A stretch of 64,000 nt of DNA from Spirochaetota bacterium (GCA_016214035.1 JACRPF010000020.1:372340-436339); one strand, 5' to 3'. Numbered from the stretch's first letter, positions 8,095-18,115 are shown. Notes: generated from the sequence alone by a model not told the origin. A program made the numbers and translations.

Positions 8095-8970
8095 TCAGTC
8101 GACGAAGTTATTCGCCTTCAGCTTTTCAATGTAGTTTTTTATCAGCTCGTTCGGCGTCCAGCCCAATTGCTTCGTGTTCTGGCTGCGCAGTTCCGCCGTC
8201 ATCCTGTTGCCGACACGTTCAGGCAGATATTCTATCGTCCCGCCGAACATCTCTGCGATCTCAAGGACGGAATACGCGTCGTCGGCGCCGATACCGTAAT
8301 CGCCGCCCTCGCCCTTTTCGCCCACCAGCACGAGTCCCGCAACGATATCATTGACGTGGGTGAAATTCCTTTTCTGCGTTCCGGGTTTCACCACCGCGAG
8401 ATTCTGCTTCGTGCGCATCTTGTATTTATAAATGCCGATGAGCGTGGCATAATCGCCCGTCTCATTCTCTTTTGGTCCGTACACATTATAAAAATATGTG
8501 GTGGCGAATTTCAGATCGAACCAGCGCGCATACATCTCAACCATCTCGGTATTGCGCGCCTTGGTATACGCATACGGACTCGTCTCCTTGTCCGAACTGT
8601 ACTGCGCGAATTTGGTGCTCGATCCCGCATAGAGAATTTTGCACCGCTGCTTGCGCCAGAACTCGAACACCTCGAACGTCCCTTTGACATTCGATATGCC
8701 TGTCTGCTCGATATTCTTGAAACTGTTCTCAACGCGGGAGTACTCGCCCAGGTGATAGATCATGTCGAACGTACGTCCGGCATACACCTTCTGTATGTTC
8801 TCCGTGCTGTCGGTAACATAGTCGACGCCCGGAATCCGCCGCGTTGTATCCTTCGCAAGATTTATGTCGATGCTCGAAACCTCGCAGCCCATTTCCATGA
8901 GCTTCTTGCAGAGGTGAAAGCCCACGAACCCTTCACCGCCGGTGACCAGTACTTTTTTCATATGTGCCAT
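8095..8970 (-). CDS. NAD-dependent epimerase/dehydratase (short-chain extended SDR)
   Basis: Cytoplasmic sugar-nucleotide epimerase/dehydratase-like enzyme of 291 residues. The Rossmann glycine motif is VLVTGGEGFVGFHLC near the N-terminus, followed by an acidic beta-2 end SSIDIN. The catalytic Tyr and Lys are in SPYAYTKARNTEM, preceded by YAGSSTK. It resembles UDP-glucose 4-epimerase-type proteins, but the substrate is not determined. ATG at 8970 or at 8961 (giving MKKVLVTGG) could be the start; neither has a good ribosome-binding site. An 8-bp inverted repeat at 8966-8988 covers the first. It follows the GH2 gene by 48 bases. Confidence 0.8.
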   Translation of the reverse strand: MAHMKKVLVTGGEGFVGFHLCKKLMEMGCEVSSIDINLAKDTTRRIPGVDYVTDSTENIQKVYAGRTFDMIYHLGEYSRVENSFKNIEQTGISNVKGTFEVFEFWRKQRCKILYAGSSTKFAQYSSDKETSPYAYTKARNTEMVEMYARWFDLKFATTYFYNVYGPKENETGDYATLIGIYKYKMRTKQNLAVVKPGTQKRNFTHVNDIVAGLVLVGEKGEGGDYGIGADDAYSVLEIAEMFGGTIEYLPERVGNRMTAELRSQNTKQLGWTPNELIKNYIEKLKANNFVD

Positions 8971-8988
8971 ATACCGGCATTATATGGC
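8966..8988 (-). repeat. 8-bp-arm inverted repeat over the epimerase start
   Basis: GCCATATA (8966-8973) and TATATGGC (8981-8988) are perfectly complementary across seven bases. In the minus-strand transcript this hairpin lies between the GH2 stop and the epimerase start and includes the outer candidate ATG. It could be a translational control hairpin or an operator. Confidence 0.4.
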
Positions 8989-9018
8989 AACCCGGTATTT
9001 TTGTCTATTTTCTCCCGC

Positions 9019-12000
9019 TCAGAGCGCCTCGAATTTCACCGCGGTTATCCAGAGCGTGGTGGCTTTCGGCGTGGTACCGAGAAAAAAACCCGGCGTACGA
9101 ATCGATTTTCCGTCGACGTTCATTGTTCCGGTAAGCTCGATGACCACCTTTTTCCATTCGGTGTCTGCGGCGAACGGAACGTCCTCGGGTTTCAGATACT
9201 TCGCATACGGCGGGGACGAGACGATGAACACCATCTTTCCCTGCATCTGCCGTGTGGCCTTGCACCAGAACGATATCCGGTATTTCGCCTTATCAACGAC
9301 AGGCTTCTGCGCGGTGAACCAGAGCTGAATATCGGTCTCGCCGTTTCGCGATGACGGCTCCTCAACCGCGATCTTCGCGGCACCCGCACCCGCGGGCGAC
9401 ACCGTTTCCTTATCGAATGATATCACGGCTTTCGCGCCGCTCTTCGGATCGATATAATTTCCAACCGTTTCCGGGAACGACGTCATGCCGGCAAAATCCC
9501 ATGCGGCGAGCGTCTCTTTCGCCACCACCGCCTTCTCGCCCGATATCGCAACGAGTATCGGCACCGCGGTACCATACGATTCAAAGTCGATCGACGTTAT
9601 CGCCGTTTCCGGCTTCGGGTTTTCCCAGGCAAGCGCCCAGAGTCCCACGCCCTGACTCAGTTTATTTTCTTTGGTGAGCGCAATACGCGCCTTCGGCAGA
9701 TCCATGGGCTTCCACCAGTCGGCAATGTTCTTTCCGTCCTCAAGGACAACGGTGGCTTTTGTGCCGTCCGCATAATGAATACGGTATTCGCCCACCTTCG
9801 GCGAGGCCCATGCCATGGTATGCAGAAAAAACAGTCTGCTGAACGTACCGTTCACCGGTATGCCCTCTGCTTTTGCCGGAAAGTAATATTTCGCCGCGTT
9901 GCTGAGCACGATGCACGACCTGCCGTCATTCTTCGCCGGATCGATAATCCGGAACGGTATGCCGAGAAACGTCTGTGCGCCGAGCGGCATGTTGCGGAAA
10001 TCATTCTCGCCCTGATCGGTCCAGCCGCCTTTTTTATCGCCGTCAACCTCGTCGGCGAATCCCTGATTTGCGAACGCGCGGATGTCTATGGCGGTGACTT
10101 TCGTTCTGTCAACGGTGATGTCCCGCTGTCCGTCATTCCACGGTCGCGTAAGGGCGAACGGTTTTTCTGCACCGAGATAATGCGTAAGGATATTGCACAG
10201 ATACGTTGATGCCGCGCTGTCAAGGCCCCAGAGATCGGTCGCCGCGAGCTGGCTTGCGAATATGCGGCCGCTGCCTATCGTCCCTTCCTCCACAACCGTG
10301 CCCACGCCGCGTTCGCCGAGGAATGGCCCGCGCACCGCGAGTGCATTCATGCTGAATGCGCTGAACATGTAATTCACCACATAGCCGCGGGGCGTATTAT
10401 CCCACGTATCGAAATTCTCCTGCGACAGTCCGCTGAACACCGGATGCGCCGTCATGAACACATCCACAAAGGTGTTGCCCTTTTTCTGTGAAAGTTCACC
10501 GAGCGGCGATATGCCGGCGTACTGCTGTTCCATCACAATGCATGTACCGCCGGCGCGAACCCAGTTGCGTACGGCGATGAGCGTATCTGAATTATCGAAC
10601 AGCGGATGCCGCTGATGCGACGCGGGAATGATGAGCACCTGCGCCTGCGCGAGTTCCGATATCTTTGTTATCACAGTGAACGGAACCTTAAGCGCCGTAA
10701 GCACCGCGGTGGTCTTTCCCTCGGCGTCGGAAAGCATCACCGCCTTTTTCGATGCGGCCACCGGCGCACTCAGGAGCGCAGCGGACTGCACGAACACGTC
10801 ATAGTAATTGCGGCTCACTTCCAGGGCACCGTCGGACACGAGCACACGCAGCTGATGGAATCCCGGTTTTTTGTTCGCCGGAATGGCGAGTGACAGATCG
10901 AGCTCTGCGCGCGTAGACTCGGCGAGATTCGGGATGGACGCTGCGGCGACCTTGTCCGAACCGCCGTTCACATCCGCCAGCGTAACAGCAACCGAAAGGT
11001 TTTTATAGTTCCTCGCCGAACTGTTGGCGACGATAAGCTTTGTGTTTATCGTCCGGTTGTCGAAAATATTGCGCAGCGGAATATTATTGGTACCGCGCAG
11101 ACTCGCATACACCGGCTGATTCCAGAGTGCCGCCACCGGCGTTTTGTTATCGTGAAACCACGGCGCAAAACCCTGACAGCGTTCCACATCGGCGCGTATG
11201 TAATCCATGACGCGTTTTCCGTAGACATTACGGCCGTACTGCAGACCGCGATCGGGGTCTGTCGCCGCCGCAACACCGATGCATCCTGAAAAGCCGATGA
11301 CATTCGGATTTCCCCAGGTGGTCTCGGCAAGCGCATACTTCGCGTATTTGTCCACATCGTTGAGCGTGAAATTTTTGTCGCTCCGTGCACCCCACGAAAA
11401 ACCCACGCATTCCCAGATGATAAACGGCATCGCGAGTTTACCCTTCTCTCCATATGTCGGATCAAGGAATTTGGTGAAGAGATCGTCCATCTGCTCGTCC
11501 CAGAGTGTCCATGCGGGCATTGACAGCCCCTGATACCGGTGCAGGTCGATGAGATCGGTGTCCATCCGTTCCTTGCCGTAGCCGAATGCGGCGCCGGAGA
11601 ACGTGCTCACCGGCCGTCCCGAGCGGTCGAGTAATCTGACCAGCGGCACCTGCTTGTTGAGATTATCGCGCACGAGGTCATTGTCCTCATATTTCACTTC
11701 ATTGCCGCACGACCACATCACCACGCACGGATAATTGTAGTCGCGATGAACCCATTCGGTCAGCTCTTCGAGATTGTTCTTCTCAAACGAATCCTTATCG
11801 AGTTTGTCCGTAAAACTCCACGCCCATTCGTCGAAGAACATCATTCCTATCTCATCGGCTATTTCAAGTGCACGCGGTATGATGGGCATATGCGGATTGC
11901 GGAGGATATTGTAGCCCAGCGAGCGGAAGCCGCCGAACTTTTCCGCTATCACGGCCGCGTCTTCCTCCTCCGTCGCCTTGTTCCCGCCGAATCCAATCGA

Positions 12001-13122
12001 AGGAAGATTTTCCCCGAAGAGATAAATACGCTCACCGTTCAGATAGAAATTCTTTCCTTTCACTTTGAAATCGCGAAAGCCGAAACGCTCCGTGTGACAT
12101 GAAGTCAATTCCTTTCCCGACGTCAACGCCAGCACGAGATAATACAGGTACGGACTGTCCGGACTCCAGCGCTGCGGTTTTGCAAGCGCCACCGTCACGC
12201 GTCCCTTGTTGTCTCCCGGCGCAAGCGATATCGCTCCGAGATCGGCATTTGCGGCCTCCGTAAACTTTGCATTCGTCATAGCCGAAGCCACTAGCGCTCC
12301 GAGTGATACTTTTTTCGTCTCCGAAGTCGTGTTTACGATGATATAGTCGACCTCAATCGATGATGACGCGAGCACTGGCGACACAAGCGCCTGTTTCACG
12401 TATACCGGTGGCCGGTATGTCATGCTCACCTTCTGCCAGATGCCGCCCTTGATATTGCCGATGGACCACTGCGAACCGTACGAATGCTTGGCACCGGGTA
12501 TGTTCCCGAACGTCGTCCCGAAATCGGTGAACACGCGTATGGCAATAACATTGTCAGCGCCGAAGTTCATATATTCGGTCACGTCGATGGTCCACGGTGT
12601 AAAATCGCCGTGATGCGTTCCCGCTTCCTTGCCGTTGACAAAAAGCACGGCCTCGTAGCCGATGACATCAAACGTGAATATCACGCGCTTTCCTGCCTGC
12701 GCTTTCGGAACGGCTATCGTCTTCCGGTACCATCCTTTCACATACGGTTTTCCGCCTGATTTCCTGAACTGCGGATATTTCACATACCAGTCAAGCGGCA
12801 CCGGTATCGTTTCCCAGGCGCTGTCGCTGAAGTCGGCTCGCTGATAACCCTTATCATAATCTGCTGAAGCATCGAACGGCTTGTCTGACGCTTCAAGCCC
12901 TGATATTTTCCAATCGCCGTTGAGAGACACCGTCTGATCGAACGATGCCGCGGTAAGTTTCACGCCGTTTTTCAGCGTGGCGGTAACCTTTTCAACCGGA
13001 ACCGTTGCCGGCGCATAGACGATATTCTTTTTCGGCGGATCCCACGGCGCCACCATTTTGGGATTGTCCGCGCCGAATGACACAGCGGCGAATAACGAAA
13101 GAATAACGGCGATATGTTTCAT
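9019..13122 (-). CDS. Secreted glycoside hydrolase family 2 (beta-galactosidase-like), multidomain
   Basis: The 1367-residue product has signal peptide MKHIAVILSLFAAVSFGAD. A GH2 sugar-binding domain (about 60-240) with WYRKTIAVPKAQAGKRVIFTF and VNGKEAGTHHGDFTPW is followed by an immunoglobulin-like domain and a TIM barrel from about 350. The acid/base is Glu475 in MWSCGNEVKYED and the nucleophile is probably Glu571 in FIIWECVGF. Around 790-960 is a glutamine-amidotransferase-like fold (VLIIPASHQRHPLF, GTCIVMEQQY). A C-terminal jelly-roll carbohydrate-binding-like domain covers about 1250-1367. GGAGG precedes the ATG. It may remove beta-linked residues from an exported polysaccharide; the exact linkage is unknown. 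Confidence 0.87.
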   Translation of the reverse strand: MKHIAVILSLFAAVSFGADNPKMVAPWDPPKKNIVYAPATVPVEKVTATLKNGVKLTAASFDQTVSLNGDWKISGLEASDKPFDASADYDKGYQRADFSDSAWETIPVPLDWYVKYPQFRKSGGKPYVKGWYRKTIAVPKAQAGKRVIFTFDVIGYEAVLFVNGKEAGTHHGDFTPWTIDVTEYMNFGADNVIAIRVFTDFGTTFGNIPGAKHSYGSQWSIGNIKGGIWQKVSMTYRPPVYVKQALVSPVLASSSIEVDYIIVNTTSETKKVSLGALVASAMTNAKFTEAANADLGAISLAPGDNKGRVTVALAKPQRWSPDSPYLYYLVLALTSGKELTSCHTERFGFRDFKVKGKNFYLNGERIYLFGENLPSIGFGGNKATEEEDAAVIAEKFGGFRSLGYNILRNPHMPIIPRALEIADEIGMMFFDEWAWSFTDKLDKDSFEKNNLEELTEWVHRDYNYPCVVMWSCGNEVKYEDNDLVRDNLNKQVPLVRLLDRSGRPVSTFSGAAFGYGKERMDTDLIDLHRYQGLSMPAWTLWDEQMDDLFTKFLDPTYGEKGKLAMPFIIWECVGFSWGARSDKNFTLNDVDKYAKYALAETTWGNPNVIGFSGCIGVAAATDPDRGLQYGRNVYGKRVMDYIRADVERCQGFAPWFHDNKTPVAALWNQPVYASLRGTNNIPLRNIFDNRTINTKLIVANSSARNYKNLSVAVTLADVNGGSDKVAAASIPNLAESTRAELDLSLAIPANKKPGFHQLRVLVSDGALEVSRNYYDVFVQSAALLSAPVAASKKAVMLSDAEGKTTAVLTALKVPFTVITKISELAQAQVLIIPASHQRHPLFDNSDTLIAVRNWVRAGGTCIVMEQQYAGISPLGELSQKKGNTFVDVFMTAHPVFSGLSQENFDTWDNTPRGYVVNYMFSAFSMNALAVRGPFLGERGVGTVVEEGTIGSGRIFASQLAATDLWGLDSAASTYLCNILTHYLGAEKPFALTRPWNDGQRDITVDRTKVTAIDIRAFANQGFADEVDGDKKGGWTDQGENDFRNMPLGAQTFLGIPFRIIDPAKNDGRSCIVLSNAAKYYFPAKAEGIPVNGTFSRLFFLHTMAWASPKVGEYRIHYADGTKATVVLEDGKNIADWWKPMDLPKARIALTKENKLSQGVGLWALAWENPKPETAITSIDFESYGTAVPILVAISGEKAVVAKETLAAWDFAGMTSFPETVGNYIDPKSGAKAVISFDKETVSPAGAGAAKIAVEEPSSRNGETDIQLWFTAQKPVVDKAKYRISFWCKATRQMQGKMVFIVSSPPYAKYLKPEDVPFAADTEWKKVVIELTGTMNVDGKSIRTPGFFLGTTPKATTLWITAVKFEAL

Positions 13123-13685
13123 GTTGCATGCCTCCGGAGGAATTGCATGTCATCAGTGTAGTACATCGGGCGGGCGTATTCTTGGTAAATATTAAGATTT
13201 TGTTGGACGGGGTTAATACTGGGTGATGGGTGGGAAAGACACGCTGGTCGCTCGGCGGGGATATCTTTTTCGAAATCGCCAAAGAACTCGCCTGCTGCAA
13301 CTTCACGTTAGTGCCGGTACGCTGATGCTGCTTTATGCCCGCTATTGTCGATTTTGCTCGCACAGCTTTGGCGATTTCTCAAAAGACATCCCCGCCTTCG
13401 CTGTACGCGCTGTGAAAATGAAATATTGATTGACGATTCTGGTCAAAAGTGCAGACCTCTCCCTGGGTTCAGCCAACCGCGCTGCAAGGAGTATATGGTA
13501 ATCCCCAGTGCCGACAGGATTAACGGATATGCACATTTCGGTGCAAGCTCTTGCATTAAATGTCACGTTGGTCACGAACTATGAAAAAGAATCAGGCTGA
13601 TCAAGAACTTAAAAGTTGAAAATCGGGTCTAAGGTAAATCGACGTATTATCCGCCGATTCCGGGCCGGGGTCGAGGTAGCCCGGC
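13123..13685. other. 563-bp gap without a convincing gene
   Basis: Only short overlapping open frames occur, none with a ribosome-binding site plus family resemblance. The stretch contains the 31-bp inverted repeat at 13254-13284 and 13366-13396. The 5' region of the GH2 gene (13123-13200) shows no clear -35/-10 pair. The remainder could be a decayed insertion. Confidence 0.5.
13254..13396. repeat. Imperfect inverted repeat with 31-bp arms, possible non-autonomous element
   Basis: The left arm (13254-13284) begins GGCGGGGATATC and the right arm (13366-13396) is its reverse complement at 28 of 31 positions. They are separated by 81 bases. Both arms contain the block GAAATCGCCAAAG. Arms of this length around a short non-coding core resemble a MITE-like or decayed mobile sequence, but I saw no clear target-site duplication. 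Confidence 0.5.
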
Positions 13686-14510
13686 TCATCTTCCACCGTT
13701 GGACGGCGCGAGAAAATGCTTTACCCATACCGCGGCAAGGACTTCTACCGTATTGGTCATCCTTCCCCGTGAACTGTAACGCGACCCGAATTCGAACTGC
13801 ATCGCATCCATCCAGGAAAGCCCCGCATAAGTACGCGTGATATGGCCGCCGTTGAACTTCGTCTCCACACCGAAGCCCGTCCTGCGGTCGAGTTCAGGCT
13901 GTGACAACGGCGGGATGATCTTCCACCCCGCGGATTCCAGTTCCGTCTGAAATCCGTCCGGTCCGGTCATGGCTGCAGCTCCCTGTTCTTTGAGAAAGTG
14001 CTGTATCGACTTTCCGCTTGACGTACCGCGGAACACGGCGTTTGAATCAACACTCTGCCCGTGAATATCCAGAAGCCAGCCCTTCCCCCAGCGCCGCTGC
14101 ACCTGTTCACAGTAGATCTGCAATGCCGCATGATAGGAGCGGTACACCCGGCGCGAGCTTTCATCTTCAACGGCGTCGGACTCCTCGCGGTTTACATCGG
14201 CATACTTACGGCTGAACTGCGCCACCACAAGGAAGGGCCGTTTACCGGTGATGGCTTCAAATCGGTCGGCGAGCGCGAGCGCCATGATATCTACTCCCAC
14301 ATCCCGCACGGTGGTGAACTGGTCGACACCGTCACCTTTGCGCAGTACTCCGCCCGGTATCTCAAGCCTCCCGCCATGCGGAGCGGAAAGTATCAGCGGT
14401 ATTCCGCCCTCGTTGGAGATGATGAGCGGCTGTTCGCCCTGCACGCTGCCCGCAAAGAACATGAGACAGAGCAGGAACACTTCCGCCGATAGTACCGTCG
14501 CTTTCTTCAT
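13686..14510 (-). CDS. Secreted N-formylglutamate amidohydrolase-like protein
   Basis: The 274-residue product begins MKKATVLSAEVFLLCLMFFAGSVQGEQ, a signal peptide. ATG at 14510 forms an ATGA overlap with the upstream gene and is preferred to an upstream start adding eight residues. Motifs of the N-formylglutamate amidohydrolase superfamily (metal-dependent, related to zinc carboxypeptidases) are visible: LILSAPHGGRLEIP near residue 40, QFSRKYADVNREESDA near 100, and GWLLDIHGQSVDSNAVF near 145. Export and coupling to a large glycoside hydrolase make cytoplasmic histidine breakdown unlikely. An amide or deacylase activity on a glycan or peptide is an inference. Confidence 0.7.
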   Translation of the reverse strand: MKKATVLSAEVFLLCLMFFAGSVQGEQPLIISNEGGIPLILSAPHGGRLEIPGGVLRKGDGVDQFTTVRDVGVDIMALALADRFEAITGKRPFLVVAQFSRKYADVNREESDAVEDESSRRVYRSYHAALQIYCEQVQRRWGKGWLLDIHGQSVDSNAVFRGTSSGKSIQHFLKEQGAAAMTGPDGFQTELESAGWKIIPPLSQPELDRRTGFGVETKFNGGHITRTYAGLSWMDAMQFEFGSRYSSRGRMTNTVEVLAAVWVKHFLAPSNGGR

Positions 14511-17500
14511 TTGACTAACTTGATCGTCTTCCATAAATACGGCTTCCCGAACGGCTCACTGCCCTTCATCCCGAGCGTAACACCCTGCTTCCGTCCCGCC
14601 CCGTCATTATCATTCACCAGCAGTGAGAATCCAAAGACATAACCTTCCCTGAATTCAAGATACGGCAGCGCAGCACGCGGAAACGCCATTTCAATAATGT
14701 ACCCGCTGGCCGTCTTCTGCCAAGCGGTCTTCACGTCGCCGTCAATTCCCTTGTCTGCATTGGCCGCACCCACATATCTGCCGGTCGGATTCTTGTCGAG
14801 AAACGCCACCGCCGCGCCGGCTTTATTGATGCCGACGCTGTACGATGCATCATTCCCGTCATATGTTTTCCCCGCATCGTTCGCCATATCGAAATACAGC
14901 TGCACGGAATCATGCATCCAGAACCGTGTTTCCTCGCCCTCACCGGTGAAGTGATTATCGTCGGTAACCTTCACGGCGATATATACGTACTCATTATCCC
15001 ACGCAGCGGCAGCCGACGCAGATACATCGTCCGGTCCCGTATGCTGGATTTTCCCGCCTGAAAAATCCGCTGAAAGATTATCCTCGCTCATGAGCATTTT
15101 CGCGGCACCTTTCCAGTCCGATAGATCTCCGTCGACGGTAACAGCCCGCTTTCCGGCGAATATCGACGGCAGCCGCACGCTCTTGCTGATGATGCTGTCG
15201 CCTACGACCGCGCGGTAGTCGATCGTGTAGTCTTTGCTCCAGACAAATTCCTCGCCGCTCATCGGGATGGTGAACCGTTTTGTCGCGCGTGCGGCAAGCG
15301 CCTTCACATCGATGGGCGCCGGTGTTGTCCATCCTTCCGGCATTTTCAAAAATGTCACCGCCGTATCAAGCGTCCTGTTCTCGCAATTCTCAACGGTCAT
15401 CGCAAGCGCTCCGTTGTCAACCTCGAACGATGCCCGTATCGGCGCGTCGAAACCGTAGAAGTCGGCACGCTTGAGCGCGGTTATGACGGCATCGGCTGAC
15501 GTACCCGGTTTGAACGAAAGATACGACGGTATGAACGACAGCGGAACATCGTCGGCCGCCCGTCTGTTGCCGTTCATATCGAATGCCGCGTCGGCCGCGC
15601 ATTTACGGATTCCGCCCTTCACGCCGAACATGCGCGTGTTGAGCGAAACGATCTTTGTTCCGTCACGGCGTTCAAAGAGAAACGCCCGTACGGCTGGATT
15701 GACATCGACTGTTGAGGATGTGACAATATCGTACAGCGTCTGGCTCATGAAACGATAACCGCCGAACGCGGGGTAGAAATACACCGGGTCGTTCATTCCG
15801 TAACGATACAGCGTTCCGCTCACGGCGAACTGCGAGTGCGGCACATTCGCCGCGGCATGGTGCAGAAAGTTCTGGAGTATCCGTCCGGTGTGTTCCTCCT
15901 CCGTGTCGCTGTAGTAATCGCGGTCGTCCTCGCCCGAATGCGCTATCATGTCGCGCACGCCGAAATACTGTTCGTCGTTGAAGATCGGCATGCCCTTCGC
16001 GTATTTGTCCACCAGCGTGCGCAATCGCCTGATATCCTCATAGACGGCCGGATTCTCCGGCGCACCACGGTAGGAATGGAACGTGAACGCATCGATATGC
16101 TTCGCCCCGCCCGCGGCGAAAAACGCATCTGAATACGTAAGGTCGATGCCGTTGATATTAGCGGCAATCCTCGCCTTCGGATACGCCGCCCGCACCGCGG
16201 CCGATCCCGCGGCGACAAAACGTATGTAGCGGTCAGCCGCCATAAGGCGCAGGCCCTTCTTCGTCCCGGAACGGGCGTACCAGATATTCGGTTCATTGAG
16301 GAGCTGATAATAATCCACCGTATCCGTGAGCGCCGACGCAAGTTTTCCCGCATATAGTGCAAAGCGTGTTATCTCGTCATTGACAAGCGCCTCGGACGGC
16401 TCTTCATCGAACTTCTGTCCCGGATCTATCTTTGCACCTTTCGGCTTACCTATGCATATCATCACCGTCTTGCCGCCCGCTTTTTTCCGCATGAGCTGCC
16501 GTTTGAGCATGGCAAGCGTGGCAGGGTCGGCTCCGTCCTCGCCATTCCCGTGCCAGATAAAGACGCGCGAGAATCCCGAGCCCGCGGCATTCGCCATACG
16601 CTCGTTGAAATCCTCTAGCCATTCCGGATTACCGCCGATGATGTTCTCCGTGCCGAACAGCGGGTTCTGCCGTGTCGTTTCTGCGCTGCCGTCGATGACG
16701 CAGTAGCGCCATTTGTTCACGGACAGCGGAGCATCTCCGGCGGCGGCGGTGACAACAGCACTTACCTCGGTCACACCAAGTGTTTTATTCTCAAGCCTGA
16801 GCGGTATTGTCGAAAAACCATCAGCGGCCGCGGCAAAGGGAATATCTTTCTTCCATATAATGTTCGATACCGCATCACGTGCGGTGAGAGAAACAGTAAA
16901 AGCCTGCGCAATGCCTCCCGTGTTCAGCACAACCGCAGCATCCTCGGGTTTTCCCAGAGAAAAAAGCCCGCGTTCGTTTTTCGACACTATTCCCGCCTGC
17001 ACCCCCGGCTCATACGCCGTCATATCGCCTTTCTCAAGCTGCGCCGCGTCAACCCACACGGTGTTATCCTGCGAATCAATGCGTAGGTACACGGTGTTGC
17101 GGAATGCCGCGCCCTGCTCCGTGATGTTCACCGGAATCGAGTACCGTTTCCATTCGGGACCGATATCCTTCCCTACAATAAGCGGCTGCCGCATGATTTT
17201 CCATGTGGGGGTTATGACGAAAAAGTTCACCGCCCGGTTTTCGCCGGAAGCCGGTTCCGCCTTCGCATAGAACGAGAATGTGTACGGTTTCCCGAGCTCA
17301 ACCGCATAGCGCATGCTGCCGATGCATCCGTTGGGCTCAATGCGGAGCGATGCTGCACCCTCATATTTTATGGACGTATCCATGGCCGAAGGAATTTCCT
17401 TTACTTCATACGGCGCAGTCTTTGTCCGGTACGACTGAGGCCCCCATCCAAGCCAGCCGAGTTCAAACCCGGGATTATTCAGGATATTCTTGCGTTGCGC

Positions 17501-18085
17501 AGCATTCGCCTGCGCGCCTGCTGCCATTACCGCCTCACCCGAATTTTCTTCAAGCACCACATCATCGATATAGAGTTCACCGAACGGCACATCGAAACGT
17601 ATGAACAGATCGCGGTCGTTCCAGTCATCCGCGCCCATGAGCTTCTGCGTGAATACATATTTCGTCCACGTTGCGGATACGATGAACGTCTTCAACTTGT
17701 AGAAATGCGGTTTCTTCCCCGCTCCCGTATAGTAATACACCGTGACGGATTGCCCCGCCACAGGCGACTTCGCATAAAATGACAGCCGGTATTCCGCGCC
17801 GCCGATGACATGCTCAATGCGCTTCTCGGTAACCGCTACCACCGGTTTTGTTCCCGGTGCAGATTCCAAAGATGCGTGCTTTATATGAAGCGAAACCGTC
17901 CCGCGAATAAAACCGCCGTCCTTTCCCGCCGCGGATACCTCATTGACCGACCCGTATCCGGCGAAAACCCATCCCTTCGGCGCATCGTTCGCCGTGTCCT
18001 CGAAATCGCCGTTGACGATGAGATTCCCGGCGGTAAGCGGCATGAGCATGAACACCGCGACAGCGATGAGATGTCTGATATACAT
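14507..18085 (-). CDS. Secreted clan-A glycoside hydrolase with two N-terminal CBMs and C-terminal CBM9
   Basis: The 1192-residue product has signal peptide MYIRHLIAVAVFMLMPLTAG. Two CBM4/9-like jelly rolls follow (about 20-185, starting NLIVNGDFED, and about 200-355, ending WVDAAQLEKG). The TIM barrel covers about 475-780, with candidate acid/base Glu598 in YYQLLNEPN and nucleophile Glu705 in IFNDEQYF. A CBM9-like domain (about 960-1192) contains VDGDLSDWKG, AAWDNEYVYIAVKVTDDNH and HDSVQLYFD. The layout parallels the 52996-56613 protein. GGAG precedes the ATG, with a consensus promoter at 18136-18164. The family is GH39- or GH5-like; I cannot decide which. Confidence 0.8.
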   Translation of the reverse strand: MYIRHLIAVAVFMLMPLTAGNLIVNGDFEDTANDAPKGWVFAGYGSVNEVSAAGKDGGFIRGTVSLHIKHASLESAPGTKPVVAVTEKRIEHVIGGAEYRLSFYAKSPVAGQSVTVYYYTGAGKKPHFYKLKTFIVSATWTKYVFTQKLMGADDWNDRDLFIRFDVPFGELYIDDVVLEENSGEAVMAAGAQANAAQRKNILNNPGFELGWLGWGPQSYRTKTAPYEVKEIPSAMDTSIKYEGAASLRIEPNGCIGSMRYAVELGKPYTFSFYAKAEPASGENRAVNFFVITPTWKIMRQPLIVGKDIGPEWKRYSIPVNITEQGAAFRNTVYLRIDSQDNTVWVDAAQLEKGDMTAYEPGVQAGIVSKNERGLFSLGKPEDAAVVLNTGGIAQAFTVSLTARDAVSNIIWKKDIPFAAAADGFSTIPLRLENKTLGVTEVSAVVTAAAGDAPLSVNKWRYCVIDGSAETTRQNPLFGTENIIGGNPEWLEDFNERMANAAGSGFSRVFIWHGNGEDGADPATLAMLKRQLMRKKAGGKTVMICIGKPKGAKIDPGQKFDEEPSEALVNDEITRFALYAGKLASALTDTVDYYQLLNEPNIWYARSGTKKGLRLMAADRYIRFVAAGSAAVRAAYPKARIAANINGIDLTYSDAFFAAGGAKHIDAFTFHSYRGAPENPAVYEDIRRLRTLVDKYAKGMPIFNDEQYFGVRDMIAHSGEDDRDYYSDTEEEHTGRILQNFLHHAAANVPHSQFAVSGTLYRYGMNDPVYFYPAFGGYRFMSQTLYDIVTSSTVDVNPAVRAFLFERRDGTKIVSLNTRMFGVKGGIRKCAADAAFDMNGNRRAADDVPLSFIPSYLSFKPGTSADAVITALKRADFYGFDAPIRASFEVDNGALAMTVENCENRTLDTAVTFLKMPEGWTTPAPIDVKALAARATKRFTIPMSGEEFVWSKDYTIDYRAVVGDSIISKSVRLPSIFAGKRAVTVDGDLSDWKGAAKMLMSEDNLSADFSGGKIQHTGPDDVSASAAAAWDNEYVYIAVKVTDDNHFTGEGEETRFWMHDSVQLYFDMANDAGKTYDGNDASYSVGINKAGAAVAFLDKNPTGRYVGAANADKGIDGDVKTAWQKTASGYIIEMAFPRAALPYLEFREGYVFGFSLLVNDNDGAGRKQGVTLGMKGSEPFGKPYLWKTIKLVK

Positions 18086-18115
18086 AACGCGTCTCCATAC
18101 GTAGTACTTTATGAT

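Noticed and set aside
8167..9354. 395-codon open frame on the plus strand
   Set aside because: It lies antisense to the epimerase and GH2 genes, which have clear motifs; Arg/His-rich composition is typical of a shadow frame.
13254..13396. Inverted repeat as an intrinsic terminator
   Set aside because: The arms are 81 bases apart and no U-run follows either arm.
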